From: Hypomesus transpacificus
Taxonomy: Eukaryota; Chordata; Actinopteri; Osmeriformes; Osmeridae
Reading direction: 5' to 3'
Assembly: GCF_021917145.1 (NCBI RefSeq)
Contig: NC_061068.1
Coordinates: 9,985,724 to 10,049,723 of the forward strand
Length of the DNA: 64,000 nucleotides
Shown: piece by piece, positions 48,181 through 60,600 of the stretch
Layout of the letters: each line of letters opens with the position of its first letter
Numbering within the stretch: the stretch's first letter is position 1
Notes under the pieces: generated by a model
The model's database searches: none
Seen by the model: the letters and a program-made list of their open reading frames with translations, nothing else
Told to the model about the DNA's origin: nothing
Made by a program: the position numbers and the translations under genes

Positions 48181-48770
48181 ATGGGGCACAGGCCCCTATT
48201 CATATCCCTTTTATTCTTTCAAACTTGTTGCACACAATACATTACCAGGCTATAGAAACTCCCGTTGCTTAACCCCCTATACACAGTCAGCTTTGGCAGT
48301 ATGATCCATGCCAGTGTGCGCACATTTCTTTTGCATTCATTTGAGAGCAAATCCTGTTTTTTTAAGCTTCATGTAATATTGTTTTTGTTTTACTCAAAAT
48401 AAGATGACCGGTAAGCCTATCATTTAGAAACTTTCTTTAATTTTGTAATGTTTTCTTAGTCTATCAATTCTGACTTGTGTCCCGAGTCCGACACTTTGAC
48501 TTCGTGCTGCAGTGGCTATTTAGCAAGCTCAGAAGAGCGCGCTGACATGGAATTCTGCATGAATTGGTTGTGTTTTCGGTTAAACTGCTTTGATTTTACA
48601 AGCGTTGATTGGGATATAGCATGTATATTTTCCGGGATTATCAATCTAAATGTATGCATTGACTACTAAAGTAAATTGTTAAAACTAAAACCTTAGATTT
48701 CACTGGGGCACAGAAGAGTTACTGGGGCACGTGCCCCAGTAAAAAGGGTCAAACGACGCCCCTGCTCAGA
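48181..48770. repeat. Probable interspersed repeat bounded by GGGGCAC motifs
   Basis: Both ends carry related phrases: ATGGGGCACAGGCCCC at the left, and ACTGGGGCACGTGCCCCAGT followed by AAAAAGGGTCAAACGACGCC at the right. The latter is typical of high-copy fish repeats. It separates two acidic minus-strand coding-like fragments (48165 downward, and about 48772-48830 reading AFLNEVEEDSE). Borders and class are uncertain. Confidence 0.4.
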
Positions 48771-50150
48771 ATCCTCCTCGACCTCATTCAGGAATGCCTT
48801 AGGCCCAAAGGACCGTGTTCACCTGTTCAACAGAGGCCTATTAATACCTAGGAATTCATAATAATCTTCTTCTCTGTGTCCGCCTTTTCAGAGTTCAGCT
48901 TAAACCTTTCACCAGAACAGCATCCTGCGGAGAAAAAACAGCTTGTAGTTTTTTCTGCCAAGCAAGGAGAACTGTCAAGTCTAAAACTGGAAAAATATTA
49001 AGACTTTTAAAAACTGTCGCCTACATGCGGATCTCTATATTGCACACATTGCAGCATACATCCTGATCCAACATATTAGCAATTGGCATTCCAATGATGA
49101 AACTAAAGGACAGTTAGCAGTATTATTAATCACTGATAAGCATCAGTAGGTTGAAGCCATTGATACCATACAATGACCAAGATGTGTACAAATTTCAAAC
49201 AAAGTCGTAAATAGGCTACTTGTTACTTGTCAACCAGTAGGAGGCAGCATAACAGCACAACGGAAGAACTAAGGTTTTCCAAACCAGCTATGTGGTTGAG
49301 ACAGTTATTTTAAACTATATACCAGGGCCTAGATTAATGATAGTAAAATACTAAACTAATCTCACATTCAAAAAATATATACAATTCCATAATCATCTAC
49401 GGAAAGTCATAGTTATCTCTGCGTGAATGGCTGAATAGCTACGTATTGGTAAGTCTTCTTTGGCTAGAAGGGCTAGTCAACCTTGTCCGATAGCTAGTGT
49501 TAGCTAGTGTGAGCTAACTTAGACTTTGAGATAGCCCAGAGAAAAAGCTAGCACTTGGAAAATTCGCTGCAACTGCTTACATTACTAAACTTACAGTTGT
49601 AGTTTTGTAAACCTCTTTATTTTACTGCAGTGTAATGGTGCCACGAGTTTATAATATTTCCAGCACGTATAACTTCAGGTACAGTATTGGACAGGTATTT
49701 ATTAGCTAGCTAGGATAGGTAAATAATATTGTTGTTAGTTTGGGCTAGCATTTGGGATACTATAGTACAGTATTGATTAACTAGCTAGGATGGAAGATAA
49801 CATTGCCCCTGTCATCCGAAATGTTGCTTAGTATCAAGAAGACCCAAGCATTGTAGCTAGCATGCTAGCTAGCTAGTTTACCTCGCTTATGAACTTGACA
49901 TAGCTATGCAAAAAAAGTATGTGCTGAATACAGTGATATATTAGATTGCTGGTTAAATTATTGTTAATGGTTCTGAAACGCTAAATTGAAAGTTGAGTTT
50001 AAAAACTTGTTCTGAATTGTTTCGCAGATGCCCCTATAGAAGATTACAGTGGCCCTAGGAATCTTTTTTGTAAACCATTATATAAAAGATTTTAAGATGC
50101 AGTCCTCTCCCACACACACATGAGTGCTGTGTTTCCCTGGCACTGGGCAG
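48771..50150. other. Region upstream of zc3h10
   Basis: No coding exon is recognised. The segment contains several GCTAGCTAGCTAG runs (49480-49880). It presumably holds the zc3h10 promoter and untranslated first exon, since a splice acceptor (ACTGGGCAG) sits six bases before its start codon. Confidence 0.4.
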
Positions 50151-50156
50151 AGTGGC

Positions 50157-51898
50157 ATGCCTGACCGGGACAGCTCCTACCTGTCTGGTGGTGGTGGGAA
50201 CAGCAGCAGTGTGGGGGAGGAAGGGGGGCCAGGTTTGGGGGGCACAGGAGAGGGCAGAGGGGTATCAGCTGGGGGCAGTGGGTCAGGTGGTATGGGTGGA
50301 GGAGGTGCTCTAGGGAATGGGAGTTGTGGGGGGAGCGGAGCTGGGGGTCTGGGTTCAGGAGTTCCCCCTGATGGTGTCTGCAGGGACTTTTTGCGAAATG
50401 TGTGCAAGAGGGGCAAACGCTGCCGCTTTAAACATCCAGACTTTAATGAGGTGCCAGACTTGGGGGTGCAGAAGAATGAGTTCATCTTCTGTCATGACCA
50501 CCAAAATAAGGAATGTGTACGCTCCAACTGCCGTTTTGTCCACGGATCAAAGGAGGATGAGGACTACTATAAGAAGAGTGGAGAGCTGCCCCTCAGGCTG
50601 AGGGGGAAAGTGGCAGCCGGTCTAGGACTGTCCCCCATGGACCTCCCTCATAGCCGAGGAGAGGTCCCCATCTGCAGAGACTTCTTAAAAGGAGAATGCC
50701 AGAGGGGCAACAAATGTAAATTCCGTCATGTTAAAAAGGACTTTGAGTTTGAGCCAAGTATGGGAGTGGGGGGAGTGATGGGACCAGGGGCCAGTGGGAT
50801 GGTAAACACAGGTGGTGGGGTTGGTGGAGCGGGGGGAGGTGCCTGTGGGGGGATGTCTGGACTAGTTGGGAGTGTTGGTGGGGGTAACATGATCGGTATG
50901 GGTTGTCCTAGCCTGGGGGGTTGCAGAGACCCTGTCATCTCAGGGGTTGGGGGAGTTGGAGCTGTGGGAATGGGAGGATGCTTGTCCATGGGGCCATCAG
51001 GACAGCGTAGATATGACAGGGGTCCTTGCTCAGTGTATGACCCACTGTTTGAAAGTGGGCTATTTGAGACGGGGCCACTGGAGGTTCCTGTTGACCACAC
51101 AGCCCTGCAACTGAAGAGGCGCAGACTCGAGGGGCTGCGCCTGTCAGACGTCAGTGGAGGAGGGCACTACGAGCTGGGGCTTCAGGCCACGCTGCAGCCT
51201 CGGCACATGGACTACCGCTTCCTGGAGGAGGAGAATGCTCTGCTGAGGAGGAGAGTGGAGGAACTCAAGAAGCAGGTAATTGTGCTTGAATTTAGCCTGA
51301 ATCTATACATAACTTTCTTGCTAGATCATGTCATTTCAACATGTCTTTTTTCATGTTGATGTTTTCTTGTTCATGTCTTTCTCAGGTGTCTAACTTAATA
51401 GCCACTAATGAAGTTCTGCTGGACCAGAATGCCCAGTTCAGGAGCCAGACTAAGGTGTTGACCCTGTCCTCTGCTTCTGCACCCCCTGACCAGAGCTTGG
51501 TGTCCTCTGTTTGTGCAGTGAGCTCCTACAACCACAGTATTGCCCAGACTCACACAACCCTAAGCAGTGCAGGGCTGCAGCCTCGCCCCGTCAACCAACA
51601 GGACATGGGAGCTCCTACCGGAGCCCCTACAGCATCTCAAGCCAACTCTGTCCAACCGACTGCTCCCCCCCCCCACCTCAACCCTGAGATCACCCCCCTC
51701 TCTGCTGCCCTGGTCCAGACTATTGCTCAGGGTATGGCACCACCTGTCTCCATGGCACCCGTGACTGTATCCGTGGCACCTGTGGCTGTATCCATGGCAC
51801 AGCCTCTGGCGGGCATTACTATGAGCCATGCCACCACCCCCATGGTATCCTACCCCATCGCCAGCCAGAGTATGAGGATCACCACCCTGCCTCACTGA
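50157..51898 (+). CDS. zc3h10: Zinc finger CCCH-type containing 10
   Basis: This RNA-binding protein of the CCCH class has two coding exons, 50157-51275 and 51386-51898, giving 543 residues (human about 434). The start ATG gives MPDRDSSYLSG, matching the human N-terminus. A long Gly/Ser-rich segment precedes three C-x7-C-x4/5-C-x3-H fingers: CRDFLRNVCKRGKRCRFKH, CHDHQNKECVRSNCRFVH and CRDFLKGECQRGNKCKFRH. A second Gly/Met-rich stretch follows, then a Leu/Glu heptad region (EEENALLRRRVEELKKQ) split by the intron. The conserved Pro/Ala/Val-rich C-terminus ends SYPIASQSMRITTLPH. The extra length comes from the low-complexity glycine regions. The open frame begins 11 codons earlier, but the chosen Met follows a good acceptor and matches orthologues. 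The neighbouring esyt1 is also its neighbour in human. Confidence 0.97.
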
Positions 51899-52644
51899 CC
51901 CAAACTCACCCTCTGTTGAGACTCGTTATTGTTTGTCAGAATGAGCTCAAGCTAGTGTTTGAGACTGGGTGTTTTGTGGCACTTAAAGCAGATAACAGTC
52001 AGAGACTGAAGTGGCTTTGGCTGACTTGTGAAGTCGAAGGTTTGTATTATGCCAAAGGGACCCTTGAAACAGGCACCAAAAGCTGTAACAAACTGTTAAA
52101 TTATGCCACAAGAATATCATGGAACTCAACCTTTTTAGAATGTGACGCTGCCAGAAAATGTACTTTAAAGGTAGTTTATAGTTATGTGATTTGCTCTGGT
52201 GAAAGGTAACTTTGGTACTTTCATGAGAATAACAACCACTCAAAAAAACACATTTTGGTTGTAGCCTATTCCTTTTCAATTCAAAATCATTTTCATCAGA
52301 TGTCTCAAACAAAAGCAAAAATGTGACCATTTCTGGTTGGTACTGGAGACTTCATAACTACTTACAATTATTAGTAGCCTACTAGCAAAATGTTGGACAC
52401 CAAGGGAAGTCGGTGACAATGTGGGCAGTACAACATGTTATGCATAAAACTCAACAAGAAAGGACTTGGGCTCTTGCTATCTTGGAATAAGCTATTCTGT
52501 AAATACAACGTAAGTACACCTAGAGCCAACTATGTAAACAATTGGGGATTTTGGTTGGTTACCATAATCAGGTTGTGCAGGGATCGACAGACAAATGCAT
52601 GCACGGATGTAGGGTTAACCAGAATGCACACACAGCAAGTTTAA

Positions 52645-52650
52645 AATAAA
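52645..52650 (+). terminator. Probable zc3h10 polyadenylation signal
   Basis: An AATAAA lies about 750 bases after the zc3h10 stop codon and before the esyt1 first exon. No better signal was seen nearer. Confidence 0.45.
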
Positions 52651-53299
52651 CCGGGCTGTTAACTTTAGGGGCTATTGTTTTAAGGTGGTTGACTAAAGAT
52701 TACATTCCCAACAATGGTTATAGCTACCATTGCGTTGGTTCATAAACTGGAAGTTTAGGCCTAGCCTCAATCGGTTCCTTTCTCAAAACGACATGGCCTA
52801 TTGTGTAGTTTTTTTTGTATCAGCCTAGACGTCTTCTATTTCAGTACAATATTCAATAGCAAGTAAAATACCACATGCATAATCACTTTTTATTGCTAAA
52901 CTGTAATGACATGCATATATTATGAGTCCAGCAAGGATGCGTCTTTTCTCTTCAGAGACACAGGGCGTGTTTTGATTCTGTCAACTGGTTGAACTCTACA
53001 GCAGCTCACCGTCAGACAAATCTTTTTGGGGCACAACGCGTAAGGAGTTGATTGTCTGCGGGCGGAGTGACAAAAAGGCCTAAACGGAAACTTTGTAGGA
53101 ATATATGACTTTACGAATCGTTAACAAACAATTGCTTAAATAATTTGCACACCACCAAAGATGACACGGATGGACTTAAGTCAATAGTAAGGCGTGCGTT
53201 ATTACTGGCTACTACAACTAGGCTAGCCTACTACATTCAAATTTGTACTGCTACCAACCCGGTCGAATAACATTGACATTGCGAGAAGACGACGACACG

Positions 53300-56200
53300 A
53301 TGCAGGGAGGAAAAGATTCGGAGGCTATCGGCTTGAAGGGCACAGAGTATTCATCCCAATCCGTTAAGAATGCTCTGGATAGCGGAGAAACGGAAAACCC
53401 TAAAGCAAAGGGGATTGATACTGTGTCTGTTTTGTGGACTTTCGGAAAATGCCTTGGTGCATTGCTCCCTGTGTACCTGGCTGGATACTATCGGGTCAGC
53501 ACCAGTTTGTTAGTTTTCGGGCTGATGGTCTACACTGGATGGAAACATTCACGCGAAGCGAAGGAGTCTCGCTTGCGGTCCGCCATTCAGTCTCTACATG
53601 ACGAGCAAGAGTATACTTCCATGAAAGTATTTAAAAACAAACAAGATCTACCTTCTTGGGTAAGGATAACACCAAACGACTACTGGGAAATGGTCCAGAC
53701 TCGGAAACATCAGACCCCTGTGACAGCATTGTCATCTAACCAATATTTTAAATGGCCTACCTAACGTTTTTGAACGTTAGCTAATTATCTGTCCAAAATA
53801 ATTGAGACACGATGAACAATATTATCATTGCAGGCAACTCAGCGCTACTCAGGACCCATTAACTTAGTAGCTGTACTGATTCACTGTCTTTTATGTTTCA
53901 TGATGGACATGCCAATAGCCAGGTGAAATAATTAAATTAAGCTTTTGGTATGTGGACTATCAGCTGCGTATGTCGGTCTCTCACATTTAGCCTTTGACTT
54001 GCAATATCAACCCTACATCTAAGTAGGCTAGGCACTTTTCAGTATCAACTATAAAGTAATTGCGGACTGATCAGGAGCAGTGAATGTAGAGGTGAATACA
54101 TTTAGTAATAACAGATCAAGGGGGCAGAAAATGCCTTTCTAGATTACATCCATTATTTTATAATTCACATACGTATGTGAATTACCATGAGCAGCCATTC
54201 TAACTCACTTCCTGACGCTCATATTTTCCGTTATAGCATTCATGCAGCCTAAACCACATCCCACCAAACCCAAAGTAACAAGAAATGTTGTCGTAATGCA
54301 GAATTGTATGTCTTAACCCTAACTTCTATCCAGGTACCTGGATAGAAGAACGTACCATTACGTACGTACCATTTGGAACTAATCTAATATGAGGCCTAAT
54401 TCCTTACAGGTCAATTTCCCAGATGTGGAGAAGGTGGAGTGGCTAAATAAGGTACTGCTTCACCCATGTGCTCTATTGCATTCTCTTCACCAATACAATA
54501 AAGGTGTGCCCCCTCTTTAAGAGACAACTTGAATCCATTGCTCTTCCATTAAGCCCACTGTAAACACACCCGCCTATTTTTCTCAGTGACACAGCTGTTG
54601 CGTTGACGGACAGTTGGTAGGGTTTGTTAGGCTAGCGTTGGCATTGCTGCAGCAGCAGCCATGTTGCTGGCCTCCCCTGCCACTATGTCTGGACTGGAGC
54701 TAGAGCTGCTCTCTCTTACTGCAGCCTACAACAGGCCCTCCGCTACTCTGTCAGCCTTTCCACTAGATGACTCACAGGAAAGGGGAGGGAAGAGCCTAAA
54801 CTTCCAAAACCAATCAAACTGCAACCAACACTGTCGTCCCGAGCCTTGTCTTGCTGGCCATGCCCTTTAGAGCTAAGAATAAACTCCTTAGTTGAGAGAG
54901 AAAAAATACATCAAAGTGACTGCTGCAATGTGAACATGAGGTCTGTCTGAGGCCCTGTACTGTCTTGAGACAAAGCTGATATTCGAGCTGGGTTCCTTGA
55001 GGGGAGATCACCAGACTGCCTGCTCTCCTACAGGCCACATGCTCCACAGGAGCTCCATGCTGTTGGTGACTCACCCCAGATTGACGAGGCAACAGTCACC
55101 CGACCACAAATACCCGCTGCAGAGTAGTCTGCTTTCAGATAAACACAATCCCCCACATAAGAACTTGGTAAAGATCTAATGGGTTTCTATGGATACCATA
55201 TTGAGGAAACAGTAGACGGGGAACATAAACACACTGCGGCAGCCACCAGAGAAGCCCTGTTTTCATGATCCACCAGAGTGCAAAATAGAGCCACATAAAG
55301 AACACATTGACAATGACTAGGGTAAGAGATCCATTTCCTGACTATTGTGTTATAACAGTCTGACGTGCGTATGCCCTGGCCCACCCATGCAGGTGTTGCA
55401 GCAGGTATGGCCCTTTGTGGGCCAGTATCTGGAGAAGCTGCTGGTAGAGACCATTGCTCCTTCCATCCGGAACTCCAGCTCCCACCTGCAGACCCTTAGC
55501 TTCACCAAGGTGGACTTTGGAGACAAGGTTTGAGGCTACAGATATCAGACGCGCACACAAAAACACACACAATGTGCTGTACATCATAATGCTTTGATGT
55601 CAATACCCACGTATTCATGAAAAGGTTTTTGTGTGGTGTTTTTTCTGTTTCTGTGCTGAAGGCCATGAAGGTTGTGGGGGTGAAAGCTCACACAGAGAAC
55701 GAGAGAGGGCAGGTGCTGTTGGATCTGTACATCAGGTGACCTTTGACGTTCTGTTTGACTTGGCTCTGAACCTCACTGTCTGCAATTCAGTACTGATTAG
55801 CTCACTCCTAAAACTCTGGTATTAAGCAAAACATTCTCTTTCCCCTTTCCTCTTCTCTTTGTCCTTCCTTTCCCATGAAGCTATGTCGGCGATGTTGAGA
55901 TCGATGTCGAGGTGAAGAGGTATTTCTGTAAAGCTGGAGTCAAGGGAATACAGGTAGGCAGTGTCAGAAAAGATACCTAGAAGAAAGGCTAAAACGAACC
56001 CTGTAAGGAATGTAGATAAATATGCAGTATTTAGTGTTGGTCTTTGATGCATCTCCTCTCTCCTCAGCTGCATGGGATGATGCGGGTGATTCTGGAGCCA
56101 CTCATTGGTGATGTCCCTATTGTGGGCGCGGTCACCATGTTCTTTATCCGTAGGCCGGTGGGTCCTTGTTTCTGGCCTCCCTTGATCTTCCACTCCTCCT

Positions 56201-57637
56201 TCCATCCTGAGATCTCTATATCATCCCACCTCACTCCACAATAGCGTAGTCACCTCAGTTATATTCAGCTGTGTTTTTCTCATCTGTGTTTTGGTCTCAT
56301 CCTAGAAATTGGATATCAATTGGACTGGACTGACTAATCTGTTGGACATTCCTGGCCTGAAGTGAGCATTGTATTGGATGTAAAAATGTATTCTGATGTT
56401 ACCTACTGTATGTACCGGCCAGTTAACCCCTCTCTCCCTCTCGGTGTTCCAGTGTCATGTCTGACAGTATGATCATGGATGCCATCGCCTCCTTCCTGGT
56501 CCTGCCCAATCGCCTCACTGTCCCTTTAGTGGCAGACCTGCATGTGGCCCAACTCCGCTCCCCTCTGCCTAGGGTGAGACCCTGCCACACACACTGCTAA
56601 CACACTGCGGCACACACAGCTGAACCTCATGGCTTTACCTTCTTTTCAATTCTCCCCCTTCTTACCACCTAGGGTGTGGTGCGCATCCACCTGGTGGAGG
56701 CTGAGGACCTTGCAGCCAAGGACAACTACATGAAGGGGGTGATAGCGGGTATGTCCGACCCCTACGCCCTGCTCAGGGTGGGCCCTCAGACCTTCACCTC
56801 CCACCACATAGACAACACCCTCTGCCCCAAATGGGGCGAGATGTACGAGGTGAGACGCTTAGAGAACAGCACAGACGTGTGTTCTGTCATTTTCTCATTG
56901 TTTTTTAGGATGTGTATCCATGCGCTGTTGGTAAGGTGTGTGTTGCTCCCATGGTCCACATCTGTTTCAGTAGAGGGCTCTGTAGGGTGGTGTTTCCCAT
57001 CATGGTGCAGTGTCGAGACCATAGCCATGTCAGTGTCCACACTCATGGGTCGGTGTGCCAGTCAGGCCTCATGCCCCGGTGTGTGTCCATGTGTATCAGG
57101 TCATTGTCCATGAGGTGCCGGGTCAGGAGTTGGAAGTGGAGGTGTATGACAAAGACACCGACCAGGATGACTTCCTGGGGAGGTACATGTCTCAGCCCAT
57201 GTGTCTTTAGATGTTGCATCTCACAATGTCCCTTTTCACGTCAGACTCATGGGGGGAGAATGCCCACCGTTATTGGGTTGTGCATTTGAGCACTATAGCA
57301 TTTCTAAACGGACACATTTGTCTTTCTGTCCATATGCACACACACACACACACACAGGACAAAGGTGGATCTGGGGATAGTGAAGAAGTCCACAGTTGTT
57401 GATGAAGTGAGTGATTTGAAATACCTTCAAAGTTAATTACAACAAAATATGCCTTAATATAAGCAAAACCGAAACGTACATGGTTTTCTTAAAGTGTCTT
57501 GTGTGGTGGTCTCCTCAGTGGTTCCCTCTAAAAGACACTCGTTCTGGCCGAATCCACCTCAAAATGGAGTGGCTGAGCTTGCTGCCCAACACAGACCAAC
57601 TGGACCAGGCCTGCTTTTTTATGCTCTCCTTCACACA

Positions 57638-57698
<61 letters not shown>

Positions 57699-60600
57699 CA
57701 GTTAATGATACACAAGCACAATAAGCATTTCTGTATCCTACAACAGTGGTGAGTGTGTTCAGTATATTGGCAGCGGGCCAAAGTGAAAGAATGTGCTAGA
57801 ACGTTGGCGCTCCTCCACCCTTCTCTCCCAGGTCCTCCAGAGGAACGAGAGTGTGATTGTGTCCAGTAAGACTGCAGACCCCCCCTCGGCAGCCATCTTG
57901 GCCGTCTATCTGGATAAAGCTGAGGCTCTTCCTGTGAGTCATTTCTAGAGCTTTCTCTTTCCTTGGATTCCCAATCCTTTCTCCCAACACAGCCCAAGGC
58001 TGATTCCTGTCTCTGGATATAATGAGTCTCTGAAAATATTTTAACCTCATTCACTGTGTTACTTGCTCAGGCATGTTAAGGAAAATGTTGACCTTTTAAC
58101 AGACACTTTCACTTAGCAGATGCTTGTTTTCTTTTTGTGTGCATGTGTTACAGATGAAGAAAGGTAGTAAGGAACCGAGTCCCATGGTGCAGTTGTCTGT
58201 GCAGGACATCACAAGAGAAAGCAGGGTACTGTCAACAAGAATCTTCTTAAACAGAACCCCTTCAGTATGTACAATATTGTGTCTCCTACGTGGAAGAAAT
58301 GAACTCTCTCCTCCTCCTCCTCCCTGTCTCTGTCTTCGCTCAGACGTTTTACACAACTATCAACCCAGAGTGGGAGGATGCCTTTACCTTCTTTATCCAG
58401 GATCCACGTCAACAGGACATAGATATCCAGGTGAACTCGACTGAAAATCCCAGTTGGGAATGGTTCAGTACATTTCCATTTCATTACAGCTGCCGGATCA
58501 CTTTACTGTCTTAATCTTTCTGTACGGACACAGCAGTTGTTAAATGAGTTTGTATTATTCTAAATACACTGTCGTCTCCAGGTGAAGGACAACGACCGTG
58601 TGCAGACCCTTGGCAGTCTGACTATCCCTCTCTCCAGACTGCTGTCCAGCCCCAACCTTTCTCTGGACCAGTGGTTCCAGCTGAACAACTCTGGGCCTGC
58701 CAGCCGAATTTACATCAACATTGTACTCAGGGTAAAATATATCAGTGGATCTCCAATACTTTCTGTTCTGTTTATGTCTTTGTGTGATGGTGACACATTT
58801 CCTCTCTCTCTCAGGTGCTGTGGCTGGATGAACTGAAGGTGTCCACAGCTCTCCTCTCCACAGAGGCAGCTCACCTGGCAGATGGGCGTTCCAAGCCTCG
58901 GCCCCAGCACACCACCCCTGACCCCAGCTTTGCCACGGAGGTAATTGTCACAGTACACCAGGGGTTTCTAATCCTGGTCCTCAAGGGCCACTGTCCCCCA
59001 TGTTTTAGATGTTTCCCTGCTCCAGCACACCTGTTTCAAATGAATGGGTCGTTATCAAGCTCTGTGGAAGCCGGGTAATGACCATTCATTTGAATCAGGT
59101 GTGCTGGAGCAGGGAAACATCTAAAACATGCAGGACAGTGGCCTAGGACTAGGATTGGACACCCCTGCAGTACACGATTATGGCACATAGAAGATATACA
59201 GAACATGACCAACAGGATGAAATGGAAAGACTACTATATCAAGTTGTAGAGTAACATACCTAGGTATACAAGTTGTACTATACATAGTATTACAGACTTT
59301 TTTTTTCTTTAAGGGGGTTTTGAGAATCCATCTTCTGGAAGGTCAAAACCTGGTGCCCAAGGACAACCTGATGGGGGGAATGGTGAAGGGAAAGAGTGAC
59401 CCCTACGTGGTGATCAACATTGGTGGGGAGACCTTCAGAAGTCAGGTCATCAAGGGGAACCTGAACCCCACCTGGAATGAGATGTATGAGGTATGGCAGG
59501 GCACTGGGACAGGACTGGAGAAGACATCTGTAGTCTGTTTCATAGACAACATAAAGGATGTCATTGCTCAACTAATTGGCTGGATTTAGTAAGGTTACAT
59601 TTATAGTCTAAATAGGTTGTGCATAGCAGGACAATTGTATTACTGTGGGGGACAAAGCAAAGTACTGTATCCCAGAATCTGTTTCGACTCTAAGCTGGTT
59701 GGAGATGACCTTTAAAGCTGAACGCTTGTCTTGTGTTTAAGGTGGTTCTGACCCAACTTCCTGGTCAGGAATTGCAGTTGGAGATGTTTGACAAAGACAT
59801 GGATATGAAGGATGACTTTATGGGCAGGTAATACCTTCTACTATTGTAGTATGCTACTGCTAGATTAGGCCTGTAGTTTCTGTGCTCCTGTTTGTTTGCT
59901 CCATAATCTCAAACAGCTCCATCTGTTGATACAGGTTAAAGGTCAGTCTGAAGGATCTAATCAGCTCACAGTACACAGACCAGGTGAGTTCTTCATGTAG
60001 GCGTCTATATCAAGGGTCAGCTTGTGTGAGTGCAAACCATGCTTGACTAGTGTATTGCTGTGTTCCAGTGGTACACTCTGAATGATGTGAAGTCTGGTCG
60101 TGTTCACCTGGTACTGGAGTGGGTACCAACGGTATCAGAACCAAACAGACTGGACCAGGTGAGGATCATCTCCAAGCTGATTGATGTACAGTGAACAGTG
60201 ATACAGACTCACTCACTGGTTTGTTTTTGTGTGTGTATGTGTGGTCAGGTGATGCAGTTCCAGTCCAGGCAGTCCTTCCAGAACAAGGCTGTTCCCTCTG
60301 TGGCCCTGCTGTTTGTGTATGTGGATAGTGCAAACGGTCTGCCAGTGAGTCAACTTCCTCTTTCATTTGACAATATCCTTGTCTGTGGGTCAGATGGCTG
60401 AGTGGTTAGGGAATTAATCAGAAGGTCCTTGGGTAAGGCACTTCATCCTACTTGCCTCGGGGGGAATGATCCTGTAATGTAAGTCACTCTGGATAAAAGC
60501 ATCTGCTAAATGACTAAATGTAAATGTAATGTATATGTCTGTGGTGATGCTTTGGTATACCTCCTAATGGGCAGGCTATTGTGCCACCTAGTGGTTGTCT

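Noticed and set aside
50177..51100. Minus-strand Pro-rich open frames over zc3h10
   Set aside because: Shadows of the glycine-rich coding strand.
54661..54870. Frame MLLASPATMSGLELELLSLT in esyt1 intron 2 as an alternative first exon
   Set aside because: No donor found that joins it in phase to the exon at 55393; kept only as a remark.
57494..57724. His-Thr repeat protein frames beside esyt1 exon 12
   Set aside because: Out-of-frame or read-through translation of the (CA)n tract.
60391..60430. tRNA gene (A box TGGCTGAGTGG)
   Set aside because: The B box and cloverleaf stems are degenerate and the 3' part is a SINE core, so it is a tRNA-derived SINE and not a functional tRNA.
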